Shown here one piece after another: positions 55,201-64,000 of a stretch of DNA of 64,000 bases (position 1 is the stretch's first letter; every line of letters begins with the position of its first letter). A program made the position numbers and the translations under genes. Location of the stretch: assembly GCA_019925095.2 (NCBI GenBank), contig CM034412.1, positions 13,554,001 to 13,618,000 of the forward strand. The letters run 5' to 3'. The stretch is from Dendrolimus kikuchii. Taxonomy: Eukaryota > Arthropoda > Insecta > Lepidoptera > Lasiocampidae. Below the pieces are notes generated by a model. The model ran no database searches, was not told the origin of the DNA, and saw only the letters and a program-made list of their open reading frames with translations.

Positions 55201-58200
55201 ACTTAGGCAGTTTTCTGACCTAATGTGCATATCGTTACAATTACCACGTGCTAACAACGGTGAAGGACAACACCGTGATGCAACCTGCACATCGAGATAA
55301 CCGACGTGTCGAACCTGCCAAGCCGCCTTGGACAAGCGTGGCGGGTATACTGTCCGTTCCGCGTAACAGTGGGACATTTATAAGTTGTTATTATTTACGT
55401 AAAATTAAGGCATATACTTACTGCTATCATTGTATACAGAACGTAAGAGATTTCGTGATAGCAAACCTGTACGTCTAGGCACGTTGTAAATGTCACGTCA
55501 CATTCGTATCTTATATGACGCTATCAGCACGTAATTTCCTGTGTCACATTGTATAAGACTCCGTGATACGGTTATGATGCAGGCATAGAGTACGTGATGA
55601 TTGTTAAATAAGTTCATAAAAAAATTTGCCAACGTGAAAATAATTTATATATTTGGTAATATTTTCTTAAGTTTTCGCGACTTGTATACATAATAAAACT
55701 ACGTTTTAACGGTTTCAAGCGCGGTAATTTTATTTGGCCACTTTTCAGTGGCCGTGATCACGGAAGGCAAAGATGTCAAGTGTCAACGAGTATTGTTAAA
55801 GTTTTATTTAGCCTACCGCCAACTTGTTAATTTTAATTTTGTTTATGGTTATTATTTACTCTATGCGAGCCTAATCTAATTTACTACCGCTTCGCAACAT
55901 GTTATGGCTTGAAGAGAAGAAGCGGCGCAAGAAACTCTTCAGCAAACATGCCTAGCTCTAATAATTTTATATAATATTAAAATGGGAAGGAAAAACCAAA
56001 ATCAAATAAAATTACCGCGCTTAAAACCGTTAAAACGTAGTTTTATTATTTTTATATATTAGGTGCCTATCGCTTCTTTATACGATCAGGATTATTATCC
56101 ATCCTGTTCATCTAGAGGTCTAGATTCTAGAATAAAGATATATCACCTTTTGCAATTTCAAAAGCGCTAGCACAAAACATAGCATAAAATATGTCACGAA
56201 AGTTATATTTTCAAACTATTTACTAAGCTTATTGGGAGCAATGTCATATTTTGATACAATTTTCACGCGTTTTGGCAAACACAAATTTCAACAAATCCCT
56301 AGCAAGATAATGAATATATCATTCATTTAAAACTCAATGTCATTTGCTAGGTTTTGAAATTATACAGCTGATATACAATCTAGTACGTTATTAAATATCA
56401 AAGATTCTTTTGTATGGTGGCACCACAGTTGTACAATCATCTATCAGTTGAGCTTCTGACAGTGAGTAAAATTAATACATTGAAACAAAAGGTTAAAAAA
56501 AATTAAAAGCTTATTATACAATTAATGAATATCTGGCAGATAAATAATAATAATCCCTATTATATTATAATTGCGAAAGTAACTCTGTCTGTCTGTTCCG
56601 TTTTCACGTAAAAACTACTGGACCGATTTGGCTGAAACTCAGTATATATATATAAATTTTCGATGCCGAGAATGAACATAGGATACTTTTTATCCCGGAA
56701 AATGAGATAGTTTCCGGGATAAAAGTATATTTGTCTCTCTGTTTGTTATCCTTTTATGGAAAGACTGTTGGACCGATTTGGCTGATACTCGGTACATATG
56801 TAATTTGAATACCGAGGGTAGCCAAGGGATACTTTTCATCCCGGATACTGGGATAGATTTATGTGAAGTTAATCCCGGAAACTAGGATAGGTTTTTTATG
56901 TGGTTTGCCATTTTCGTCATTTTGTTTATTTTGGTCAATTTGGTCGTTTAGGTAGTTTTGGTAGTTGTGGTAGTTTTGGTTGGTAGTTTTGCTATTTTCG
57001 GTACTTTATGCTGGTAGTTTTGGTAGTTTCGGTTGTTTTGGTAGTTGTGGTAGTTGTGGTAGTTGTGGTAGTTGTGGTAGTTTTGGTAGCTGTAGTAGCG
57101 TTGGTAGTTTTGTTTTGTAGATTTGGTAGTTTCGGTAGATTTGGTAGTTTTGGTTTGTAGATTTGGTAGTTTCGGTAGTTGTGGTAGGTTTGGTAGTAGT
57201 GGTAGTATTGGTAGTTGTGGTAGTTTTGGTTTGTAGATTTAGTAGTTATGGTAGTTTTGGATGGTAATTTGGTAGATTCTGTTATTTTGGTAGTTTTGAT
57301 AGTTGTGATAGTTTTGGTAGTTGTGGTAGTTGTGGTAGTTGTGGTAGTTTTGGTGGTTGTGGTAGTTTTGTTAGTTGTGGTGGTTTTGGTAGTTGTGGTA
57401 GTTTTGATTGGTAGATTTGGAAATTGTGGTAGTTTAGGTAGTTTCGATAGTTTTAGTACGTTTGGTAGTTTTGGTCGTTTGGTACACATTATTTAGTTAT
57501 ATATATAAATGAAACTATAACGGGTTGAAATAGGATATTAAAGTTTGTATGGGGGACCAATCATTTATCAAGTTCATAGATATAAAAATTCGTAATCTTT
57601 AGAAAAAAGGGCCTTTCACTCGATCTGTCTGTCTGAATACCGAAAATGGACATAGATACTATTCATCCCGGTAAACGGGATAGTTTGCGATATAAAATGA
57701 AGTAAATCTTCCGAGGGCAAATAGCACCAACATAAAAATACAATACAATATATCCTGTATTAACGCCTGCTCTTAAAACAAGAGGTACGCACTAGAGTTT
57801 GACGCGCGGCGGAGCCGCGGGGTAAACTCTAGTATTATATAAAGGCCAGTGATAAGATATGAATGGCTACTTAGCCGGAGCAAACCCTGTTTCTCTATTA
57901 GACCTGATGCCGCCTCGCAAATCCTAGTGAACCAAGCAGAAAAAAATGAACGCTTACCGTCACTGGAACTGTGTAAGGAATTATGCAGGATTTCGGCCGG
58001 ATTCGCGCGTCCTGGTTTTACACAAACACTAAACTAGACGTTCGAGACACAGTTGGCACTTTAGGGAGCGGTTATAGGGCTCAATGCAGTAGTTTTCCGA
58101 CGATTTTGACTATTTATCGGCGAGCGTGGTGTCGCGACGATATTGAGGCAGCCATTGGAAGATTCGGCTCGGCCAATGAAATGCATGTGTGTGCGCAGCG

Positions 58201-58915
58201 CCCTCTGGTTAGTACCGGCCGAATTAAGGTGGAAGAGGAAATGTTACCGGTAAAGGGATGCTTTCCGGGAATGTGACGGGATGTCGTAACAGCCAGGCAA
58301 CATTATAAACTGTCTGTATTACACGTTCGAAAGGACAAATTGTCGTTCCTATAAACAACACAACATCTTTTCTATCTTTAAATTGTATGTATGTGACAGT
58401 TTATGCAATAAATGATATTCTATTCTATTCTAGACTTGACAATTGAAAATGTCAAACTTGTGCCAAAATGTCAATTTGGTCTGCCAATCAAAAAACAAGC
58501 CATAACTGTCAGGATAAGTAAGAAATCGACAAGAACGTTTTATTGTCAAATACTGGCAATTGAGCCCACGGCCCACCTAATGGAAAGTGATCACAGATGA
58601 CATGTGGTGCCATCTAGGATTTATAAGCTTTCCAGTTTGTGAATGGAGTTCGTTGAGAGTTATCTTTATAGAGGAAAAATACTTACTACTGAAATCATGA
58701 TTTCTCCACCCGTATCCAAAGTTCAGCTCCTTATGACCCTCGAAGAGTCCGAAGCTGATCCTACCCTCAGATTCGAGAGAGTTCTGCGAGGTCCGACGCG
58801 CCCGCGCATCGATCCAATGCGTCGTGCCCAACGACGCAACAATCAAAGCTATACAAAGGCACGATCCGAAGAACGTCGCAAATATCATAGACCTCCGAAA
58901 CAGATTCAACTTCAT
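52087..58915 (-). CDS. Clarin-like four-transmembrane protein, 4 exons, 222 aa
   Basis: Coding exons on the minus strand: 58687-58915, 54110-54277, 52808-52943, 52087-52222 (669 nt, 222 codons plus TAA). Introns start GTAAGT, GTGAGT and GTAAGA and end CAG. Their phases (1, 1, 2) are consistent at every junction, which random frames would hardly give. The ATG at 58915 is the first in frame after a TGA at ~58939 and has A at -3. Predicted layout: helix 1 ~10-31; outer loop with GRISFGLFEG at 51-60 and GYGWR at 67-71; helix 2 ~86-116; a basic cytosolic loop (ARKRCSPK); helix 3 ~132-150; outer loop 151-174; helix 4 ~175-199; short C-tail. The pattern GLFxG...GxGxR in loop 1, the four helices and the length match clarins (clarin-1 is about 232 aa), small plasma-membrane proteins linked in vertebrates to sensory hair-cell function. 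Function in insects is not shown here. An alternative is another PMP22/claudin-superfamily member. Confidence 0.8.
52248..52502 (-). repeat. Family S, copy 18, in intron 3 of the clarin-like gene
   Basis: ATGGAAAGCGGTCATTTGCA shows an internal deletion near the tail. Head side TCCGTTCCTGCATGGATAA. Confidence 0.8.
52570..52710 (-). repeat. Metulj/RTE-type fragment in intron 3
   Basis: CAGCATCACGTGAAAACTAC TGAACGGATTTAAATGAAAC is the type-specific cassette; GAAGCTGCGGTCGCG marks the other side. Orientation not secure. Confidence 0.45.
52808..52943 (-). CDS. Clarin-like gene, coding exon 3
   Basis: 136 bp. Acceptor GATGTTTCAG|TGCTTTTC, donor TTCTG|GTAAGAC. Encodes helix 3 (LFCLGAIAVWLTEYFLRLQH) and loop 2 with ANTWSSDGMADLGISF. 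The Trp codon of GISFW is split between exons 3 and 4. Confidence 0.87.
53083..53388 (-). repeat. Family S, copy 19, in intron 2
   Basis: Complete: TTTTTATTGCAGGAGTTCAG at the tail, CGTTCTTGCACGGA at the head. Confidence 0.9.
53400..53960 (+). mobile_element. Probable LINE 3' end in intron 2
   Basis: A short coding-like stretch (PKPPPLTLPKKTYTAKPIYT) is followed by A-rich 3' UTR-like sequence. ACACTCTACATTAGTATAAG TTTAGTATTAAAACTAGA is also present at 37268-37312. Identity unknown. Confidence 0.4.
53996..54013. repeat. Poly(C) tract, 18 bases
   Basis: A run of 18 C in intron 2, about 100 bp beyond the exon 2 donor on the minus strand. Length may be unstable in sequencing. Confidence 0.9.
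54110..54277 (-). CDS. Clarin-like gene, coding exon 2
   Basis: 168 bp. Acceptor AATGTTCCAG|TTAAATCG, donor GCCG|GTGAGTTAA. Encodes helix 2 (WCGTAALLGSAVVCAGGACV) and the basic loop. Strongly GC-rich compared with its AT-rich intron surroundings, as expected of a real exon. Confidence 0.85.
54381..54470 (-). mobile_element. Family R RTE-like LINE, copy J
   Basis: About 75 bp of the ORF end plus an (ATAC)n tail. It is in intron 1 of the clarin-like gene, in tandem with copy K. Confidence 0.85.
54481..54673 (-). mobile_element. Family R RTE-like LINE, copy K
   Basis: ORF end from the region ATTTGATCATGGAAGG back to the tail. TTATAGAT occurs before copy J (54373-54380), as CTATAGAT between J and K (54473-54480), and after K (54674-54681). 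Confidence 0.88.
54830..54885 (+). repeat. Metulj/RTE-type head
   Basis: ACTAGCTTCTGCCCGCGACT TCATTCGCGTGGAATAG only. Confidence 0.6.
54932..55045 (+). pseudogene. Poly(G) tract and RTE-type LINE C-terminal fragment
   Basis: 14 G at 54932-54945. What follows (GTGTGGAGACCAGGTCTCCG ... GGTCGCCGGCAGGGGCTGGA TGAGC) corresponds to the W-R-L/GRP..WW/AGRGWM region seen at 12170-12300, in shifted frames. Confidence 0.5.
55118..55380 (+). repeat. tRNA-derived SINE, family T2, copy 2
   Basis: GTCGTGGTAGCGTGATGGCT AGCGC (A box) and GGGTTCGCTCCTGGCC (B-box position) at the 5' end, then the T2 body to GTAACAGTGGGACATTTAT. It lies in intron 1. Confidence 0.78.
55660..56055 (+). mobile_element. TIR MITE, copy B, uninterrupted
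   Basis: Left TIR from ~55693 (AATAAAACTACGTTTTAACG GTTTCAAGCGCGGTAATTTT) and right TIR ending ~56050 are inverted copies over about 45 bp. The interior includes CCGTGATCACGG. Both copies in the window also share ~35 bp to the left of the TIR (TAATATTTTCTTAAGTTTTC GCGACTTG). No coding capacity. Confidence 0.8.
56056..56569. other. Intron 1 sequence, nothing recognised
   Basis: AT-rich, no repeat match seen. Confidence 0.35.
56570..57838 (-). repeat. Family K element, copy with expanded minisatellite
   Basis: Reverse-oriented relative of 25275-25940: GCGAAAGTAACTCTGTCTGT, two GACCGATTTGGCTGA cassettes, ATCCCGGAAACTAGGATAG, the minisatellite, CATCCCGGTAAACGGGATAG, then GCGGCGGAGCCGCGGGGTAA ACTCTAGT as the hairpin end. 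Confidence 0.7.
56900..57490. repeat. GGTAGTTTTGGTAGTTGT minisatellite inside family K
   Basis: About 590 bp of 9-12 bp units (GTAGTTTTG, GTAGTTGTG, GTAGATTTG). The homologous block in 25275-25940 is only ~100 bp. The Thr-rich minus frame of 165 codons and the Val-rich plus frame follow from the repeat. Confidence 0.9.
57839..58560. other. Intron 1 sequence with CG-rich patch
   Basis: 57990-58280 is richer in CG than its surroundings (TTCGGCCGGATTCGCGCGTC, TCTGGTTAGTACCGGCCGAA), with short plus-strand frames of 62 and 97 codons. It is followed by GCAATAAATGATATTCTATT CTATTCTAG near 58407, like a retroelement tail. Unidentified. Confidence 0.3.
58563..58600 (-). mobile_element. Family J/S tail scrap
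   Basis: ACGGCCCACCTAATGGAAAG TGATCAC only. Confidence 0.4.
58687..58915 (-). CDS. Clarin-like gene, coding exon 1
   Basis: 76 codons plus one base. Encodes helix 1 (MIFATFFGSCLCIALIVASL) and the loop with GLFEG and GYGWR. The donor AGTA|GTAAGTAT is near-consensus. The 5' UTR is probably upstream of 58915, boundaries unknown. Confidence 0.85.
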
Positions 58916-59483
58916 CGTTCCAAATTCAAAAGTCACTCAAACCACAATCACTCGCGAGCAAGTTCAAGCGTCGGTCACTAGATGGCGTTATGTCACATTT
59001 TACAATTCAAACATGGCCGCCTCGATTTGTTCATGTTTCTTGTTTGCTTTTCTATTTAGTATTGGCAAGTGTGCTGATCATTGTGTTGGCGAAGGCAGTC
59101 ATAACAGTTTTTTTCTTCGATTTTCACACGGAGTTTGTTTTTTCGAAGGAAACCTGTAACAATGGGCATGAATATCATGGTATTGCTTATGGTACAATGT
59201 CAAGTTTAGGTATATCTAGTGTTTTACCTGCGGCTACGTCGCGGGTCAAGCTCTGGCAAGTAGCTCTGTTTAACTTACGTAAAAAACTTAGTTAAGTTTT
59301 TTATATAGTAACCTTCAAAGAAAAAATTATCTAGCTGATGGTGAAATTCGCTTAAAAGTCCGTTGCGTGGTAGTTAGCGGATATACAGACAGCCGCGGAA
59401 TGCGAGTTTGTTTTATATTATGTAAAGAAGATTAATCTAGATTCTAGACCTATGGACGAATTATATTACACATTTTCAATATT
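58916..59483. other. Region upstream of the clarin-like gene
   Basis: Presumed 5' UTR/promoter side. On the minus strand GAGGCGGCCATGTTTG (59009-59024) is one base off the YY1/Pho-type core GCGGCCAT/ATGGCGGC. A plus-strand 49-codon frame starts at 59013. At 59215-59265 TTTTACCTGCGGCTACGTCG resembles the hairpin end of family K. Confidence 0.3.
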
Positions 59484-60015
59484 CAATTCAAGAAGGCCCA
59501 GCCCGCTATACACAACGCGGTGCTGGTACCTACGCTCACGTATGGATGCGAGAGTTGGGTATGGAAGAGAGAACATGAAAGCAGAGTAAACGCGGTCGAG
59601 ATGCGAGCACTGCGCAAAATCTGCGGACTGACGCTCGCGGACCGCATTCGTAATACCGAAGTAAGAAAGAGAGTTGGTCTGAAAGAGAGTGTCGGGGTGA
59701 AGATAAGAAAAGGAATGCTCCGGTGGTTCGGGCATGTGGAAAGAATGCATGATGAAAGAATGACTAAACAGATATACAATGCAAAAGTGGATGGATGCAG
59801 AAGTCGTGGAAGGCCACGACACACCTTCCATGATCAAATTGATCGTGTACTAGCAGAAGGTGATGTCAGGAGCCTTAAGAACAGACGAGTTTGCATGACA
59901 AGAGTTTGAATGTCAAAGAGGCAAGTGAGGTGTGTAAGAATAAGCCTAAATGGCACTCTGTTGTTCGTGCCTACCCCGCAAGGGAACTGGCGTGAAGTTA
60001 TGAATGTATGTATGT
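59484..60015 (+). mobile_element. Family R RTE-like LINE, copy L
   Basis: Covers AQPAIHNAVLVPTLTYGCES-type sequence to the ARELA stop. A one-base deletion near 59906 (CAAGAGTTTGAATGTC for CAAGAGTTATGAATGTC) ends the 129-codon frame early. A perfect 12-bp duplication ATTTTCAATATT flanks it (59472-59483 and 60016-60027). Confidence 0.92.
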
Positions 60016-60027
60016 ATTTTCAATATT

Positions 60028-60286
60028 GACTAAACAGATATACAATGCAAAAGTGGATGGATGTAGAAGTCGTGGAAGGCCACGACACACCTTCCATTAT
60101 CAAATCGATCGTGTACTAGCAGAAGGTGGTGTCAGGAGCTTTAAGAACAGACGAGCGTGCATGACAAGAGCTATGAATGTCAAAGAAGCAAGTGAGGTGT
60201 GTAAGAATAAGCCTGAATGGCGCTCTGTTGTTCGTGCCTACCCCGCAAGGGAACTGGCGTGAAGTTATGTATGTATGTATCTTAAA
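60028..60286 (+). mobile_element. Family R RTE-like LINE, copy M
   Basis: Begins at GACTAAACAGATATACAATG directly after the target duplication of copy L. The ORF end is intact (DGCRSRGRPRHTFHYQIDR ... ARELA) with a (TATG)n tail at 60263-60281. Confidence 0.9.
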
Positions 60287-60594
60287 TATTAATCGCTTAT
60301 TAAAAAACTACCCCCAAAAGCCCCAAATCCTACATGATACGTTTATAAGAGGGCGCAAAGAGTAATTATCGCGATTTTTGACGTGTTATTATTTTATTAT
60401 TTATAGTTCTTTCTGATAACTTCGACTAAGTTTCAGATGAATTGATACAATGCGAATATTTTAATTTTTTTCGTAAAATCTGTAATCAACAATAAAATAA
60501 ACAATCAAATCATAAAAGATGGATTCTATAGAGCTTTTTACCCGTAACCAAAACTATCCAATATTCAAAATAAAAAAAAGTCTAACTATTATTA
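60287..60594. other. AT-rich intergenic, no gene seen
   Basis: Nothing recognised. Confidence 0.4.
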
Positions 60595-60900
60595 TAAATA
60601 ATAATAATATCAGCCCATAAATGTCCCACTGCTGGGCTCGGGCATACCACTATAGGGAGAACGGGCAGTATACCCGCCACTTTTGTCCAAGGCGGCTTGG
60701 CAGGTTTAACACGCCGGTTATCTTGATGTGCAGGTTGCATCACGATGTTTTCCTTTACCGTTGTTAGCATGTGGTAATTGTAACAATATGTACATTAGAT
60801 CAGAAAAATGACTAAACGGTGCATGCGTTCCGGCCAGGATCGAACCTGCGTCCTTAGAAATCGGGGCGCGTGCGCTAGCCATTATGCTACCACGACTCTA
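60595..60900 (-). repeat. tRNA-derived SINE, family T2, copy 3
   Basis: The minus strand starts AGTCGTGGTAGCATAATGGC TAGCGCACGCGCC (A box) and holds CAGGTTCGATCCTGGCC (B box), then the T2 body. The best-preserved T2 tRNA-like head here. Confidence 0.85.
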
Positions 60901-63300
60901 GCTATTGCGATAAACTATTCTTCAAATGTTTTTGGGTTTTATAAATATAATAATTTTAAAATTAACATAAAACCTAGTATATTGCGAACTACCAATTTCG
61001 AAAATACTCAAAAATAATCTCATTCAACTGGGATTAGTCTGAAATTTTCTACTTTCCAGATTAGTCCCCGAATCAAACAAACAAACATCCAAACAGAGTC
61101 ACTTTCACATTTATGAATTAACAAAAACACTTTCACCAGCCAAAATTACCAGGGTTACATAAAAATAAGAATACCACATCTAAATCAAATGAACCGCGAA
61201 ATGCGTCCATAAAATGAATTAAAGAAAGAACGAAAGTCTCCTTAAAAGGCAAATATTGTCTTCTGTGAGAATTCAGTGACAATTATTATGGCCAATTCAC
61301 AAGTGGACAGTAGGCGATTAGTTGCAACTAATGGGGATTGTTCAAAAAAAATTACCCTCTGATTTTATATTTTTATTATGTAAAATAGGGTATTTTAAGA
61401 TACTAATTTGAATATTTTTGTGTTTTAAGAGTTAGTTTTTTTTTAATTCGATTTTTAAACAAATTATCTGATGACGTCATTGAGGACAACTTTACATTAA
61501 TTCCTTTGCCTATAAAAAGAAAATTATCATATTAATCTGTGCTACTATTTAAATGTTACTGTCATTATTCATTATGACACATCGTAATCATTTTAGTGTG
61601 GCCAGCTTAGCAATTTTATCGGTAGATTTATTTTATATATTTTGGTGTTCAACATTTATTATTTTCTAAAGTTATCGTTAAGTTATTTAAAGTGACCTTT
61701 AGTGAAAAATCAATATAATATAACTTAAACTGAATAATGTACAGTTAGACTGAATACCATTAATTGATAATCAGGCATAAATTACCTATTAGACACCATT
61801 GCGATGTGATTACTTTTCTTAATTTGTAATAAAGTATTCTTTTGGCGATTACAACAGATAAAGCTCATTCGACCACTAAAATACTTTGATTTGGTATCAA
61901 ATTTGGGTTATCATTTTTAATGTCTGATACCTAGACATAGTCTCATTATCCAATGATGTTGTCAATCCAGTTAAAATAAAAAGGTTGTATTGTCAGTTTC
62001 AATTGAGGCGGGGGGGGGGGGGGGGGAGTATTATTAGTCAGACCTTTAATAAAAAATATCAGTCGTTAGGACTGCACTTCAGAGATAAAAACTTGGTATC
62101 TGAGCGTGACGGTCGTGCGAATTCAGTGCATTTTCCCCATCCTAGAAGTATCTACCGAAGTTTTCAATTTAAAAATCATGGCGATGTTCGATAAGGTCTT
62201 TTTTAAGTCAATATGTTGGGAGGTACGTTCCTACACACACGTGTGTGCCTACAAGAATTACAAATTTTAGTAATTTCACTTTTAGCAACCTGGCAACATT
62301 GGGTATTTAGGCTTTAGATCGGCGGTTAATGCAGCATTTCTAAATTCTAATATTATTCATTACAATTAATTTCGTCCTTAGAAAAATCTTTTAAAGTCAT
62401 CCGACAAAAAAGTGAACTGGTTTATTAATGAAAATGTATTAAATATTTTCTCTTTCTAAACATGGCCGGATCTTCAAATAGGAGTGTTAATTTTGTAAAG
62501 GCTGATACGCTAAACCTACCTAACATGTAATGTTATTAGAGTACATAGCTATACTCGTAGTACATATTGGAGAAATAAGAGGAGCTAAAATCCTGATGTA
62601 AGTAGTTTTGTGAAGGTTTCTAAATTCAACATGTTCGTCCACAGATCTTCCTTCCTTCTTTCCTTTTATAACCTGTGTAGTATATTACTATTCCTGTCTG
62701 TAAATTTCATCCATATAAGAAATCAGTAATGTTAATTATTAGTTAATATATGATTGATGTAAGTATACTTTGTGTTGAAGTCAAAATTCATCCAAAATGT
62801 GCACCTATTTATAGAAAAATAGCTATATGTCTCACTTATTCATTAGAAACTGATTAAAATAATAATAATTACTTATTTGATAATTTGGTACAATCAATAA
62901 ATCAGCAACCTATATTACTTTCTTAATAATCTATAATACAAGTAAAGTATCTCATATAAATACATACAAATAAAGGAACAGACATTGCACCACTGCCCTG
63001 GCGGTTAGATAGTGTGTTTGATTGCTAATGTATGTTATGGATCTGATCTTATACAACAAATTACCGACAAATATGAAACTCTCCAGTAGTTTTAAATATA
63101 TTCACTTGCCGGCTTAAAAGTGATTAATTAAGCACATCTATGGCTTGAAGGATTTCATGGAATATGAAGATTTGTGACCTTAATGATTGTAAATCTCTTA
63201 ATAATATGATTTTGATGTGTAACATACTTACTAATATGAAAAATTATGAGTTAAATAAGGACTATGCGAGTAATTAAATAGACACTTTATATCTTTTTTT
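60901..63300. other. Long AT-rich stretch, no gene seen
   Basis: 2.4 kb without recognisable coding, RNA or repeat structure except a 17-base G run at 62010-62026. It may be intronic or intergenic. Confidence 0.35.
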
Positions 63301-63309
63301 TTCAGGTTC

Positions 63310-63429
63310 AGAAAAAATTAGCAACAACTTTTCTGCATAAGCAAGGGTTATGCTTGATCATAGAATTTTATGACTTATCCACTGCAGTTTACATGAAAAC
63401 TTTATGTATAGAAAAAACCAAATGCTAGC
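63310..63429 (+). other. Possible terminal exon or chance frame
   Basis: After TATCTTTTTTTTTCAG (acceptor-like, ending at 63305) a frame starting GTTCAGAAAAAATTAGCAAC stays open for about 40 codons (KLATTFLHKQGLCLIIEFYD) to a TAG. AATAAA follows ~90 bases later (near 63518). No family recognised; could be chance. Confidence 0.2.
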
Positions 63430-63819
63430 CTGCAGAAAAAAGAAAAAGATAAAACTGAACATTTCTGAAAAGCTTATATAATATGTCCTAAATTATTATT
63501 AATAAGTGTTTAAGTAAATAAACAAGTTTAACTGCTAAACGTTATTTATTATTTCATCTTGCAAAATAATAAGTCAAAAGATATATTTTATTAATCAATT
63601 CATATAAATATATGGCACATACAAATTTATAACTCGTAATGTGAACTCTTAAGACATCAGTCAAAGTAAAGCTAAAATATTTTTGGAGGAATGTTAAATA
63701 TTCATATATTGTTTACATTAATTATAACTAATAACATCTAGATTTATGTATATATAAAAATAAGTTATTTAAAATAGCCATCCTTGTTTTCAATTAATTA
63801 AGCTTTAAAGATATAGGCC

Positions 63820-64000
63820 ATTCTTCTATGGTGGTACTAATCTTTTCAGTCAGTTTCCATTTATTGATTTGGGCTCGCTTGAGATAAATTCAGGTTCTGG
63901 TGAACTTTTTGTATGCCATTAGCTCCAATGCAGTTCATAAAGAATACTCCAAAGAATTCAAGTCAGTACTCGACGAAGGCCAACCTATGCTCTGAACAAA
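63820..64000 (-). pseudogene. Mariner/Tc1-like transposase C-terminal remnant (runs out of window)
   Basis: Minus translation: WPSSSTDLNSLEYSL, a stop, TALELMAYKKFTRT, a stop, then KRAQINKWKLTEKISTTIEE WP. This follows the W(P).SPDLNPLDY....LE.....LK.A....W....R..I..FP pattern of the catalytic C-terminal part of mariner-like transposases. Two in-frame stops make it inactive. Confidence 0.65.

Noticed and set aside
56992..57496. Thr-rich (165 codons) and Val-rich (82 codons) frames
   Set aside because: Translation of the family K minisatellite; composition follows the repeat unit.
57983..58276. 97-codon plus frame in intron 1
   Set aside because: It has raised CG content but no motif, splice sites or family resemblance. 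Not called a gene; left as an unexplained patch.
58577..58936. 119-residue protein starting at 58936 and ending at 58577
   Set aside because: The codon at 58936 is GTG, not ATG, and the last ~36 residues lie beyond a near-consensus splice donor. Only 58687-58915 is taken as coding.
60820..60900. tRNA gene
   Set aside because: Same reasoning for family T2: the tRNA-like part is only the SINE head.

Overview
The window is nuclear DNA of an insect, most probably a moth or butterfly (Lepidoptera). It is AT-rich, gene-poor and packed with interspersed repeats whose types (short elements starting with a CTAGCTTCTGCCCGCGAC-type head, LINE tails, two tRNA-derived SINEs) match what is generally known of lepidopteran genomes. 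Species is not determinable from the window. No bacterial, viral, CRISPR or operon-like features are present.

Host gene. One ordinary protein-coding gene can be read completely: a four-exon gene on the minus strand (coding exons 58687-58915, 54110-54277, 52808-52943, 52087-52222). All three introns are GT-AG, all phases fit, and the joined frame gives 222 codons plus a TAA stop. The product is a four-helix membrane protein that I assign to the clarin family (PMP22/claudin-like fold). Its introns are loaded with repeats, so a long-ORF scan shows only exon 1.

Repeats. Family S is a 320-bp SINE-like element, about 19 full or partial copies. Its last ~100 bp resemble the 3' end of LINE family J (5225-6250, 18275-18600, 49190-49295), including the end of the LINE ORF and its stop codon, so J-type LINEs are the likely source of its mobilisation. 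Family R is an RTE-like LINE, 13 5'-truncated copies ending almost directly after the stop codon in a (TATG)n tail; several have perfect 10-14 bp target-site duplications. An intact 992-residue R4/Dong-like LINE ORF with a C-terminal restriction-like endonuclease lies at 45072-48050. Other LINE remains are at 4045, 8851, 11655, 27560, 28940, 35630, 38050, 39760, 41190, 44050 and 54945. tRNA-derived SINEs T1 and T2, a TIR MITE, a Harbinger-like element, TIR elements with AACCGACTTCAA ends, three solo-LTR-like units and a mariner-like transposase remnant complete the set.

Tandem arrays. A 1.3-kb higher-order minisatellite (68-bp dimer of 36+32 bp) is at 15019-16350. A 0.6-kb minisatellite sits inside a dispersed element (56900-57490). 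There are long (AC)n, (AT)n and poly-G/poly-C tracts.

Layout: 1-28 kb repeats with nested insertions and the 68-bp satellite; 28-45 kb LINE fragments and microsatellites; 45-48 kb R4-like LINE; 52-59 kb clarin-like gene; 59.5-60.9 kb R and T2 copies; 61-64 kb AT-rich sequence with little recognisable apart from a transposase remnant at the right edge. Coordinates of decayed repeats are accurate to roughly 10-30 bases.
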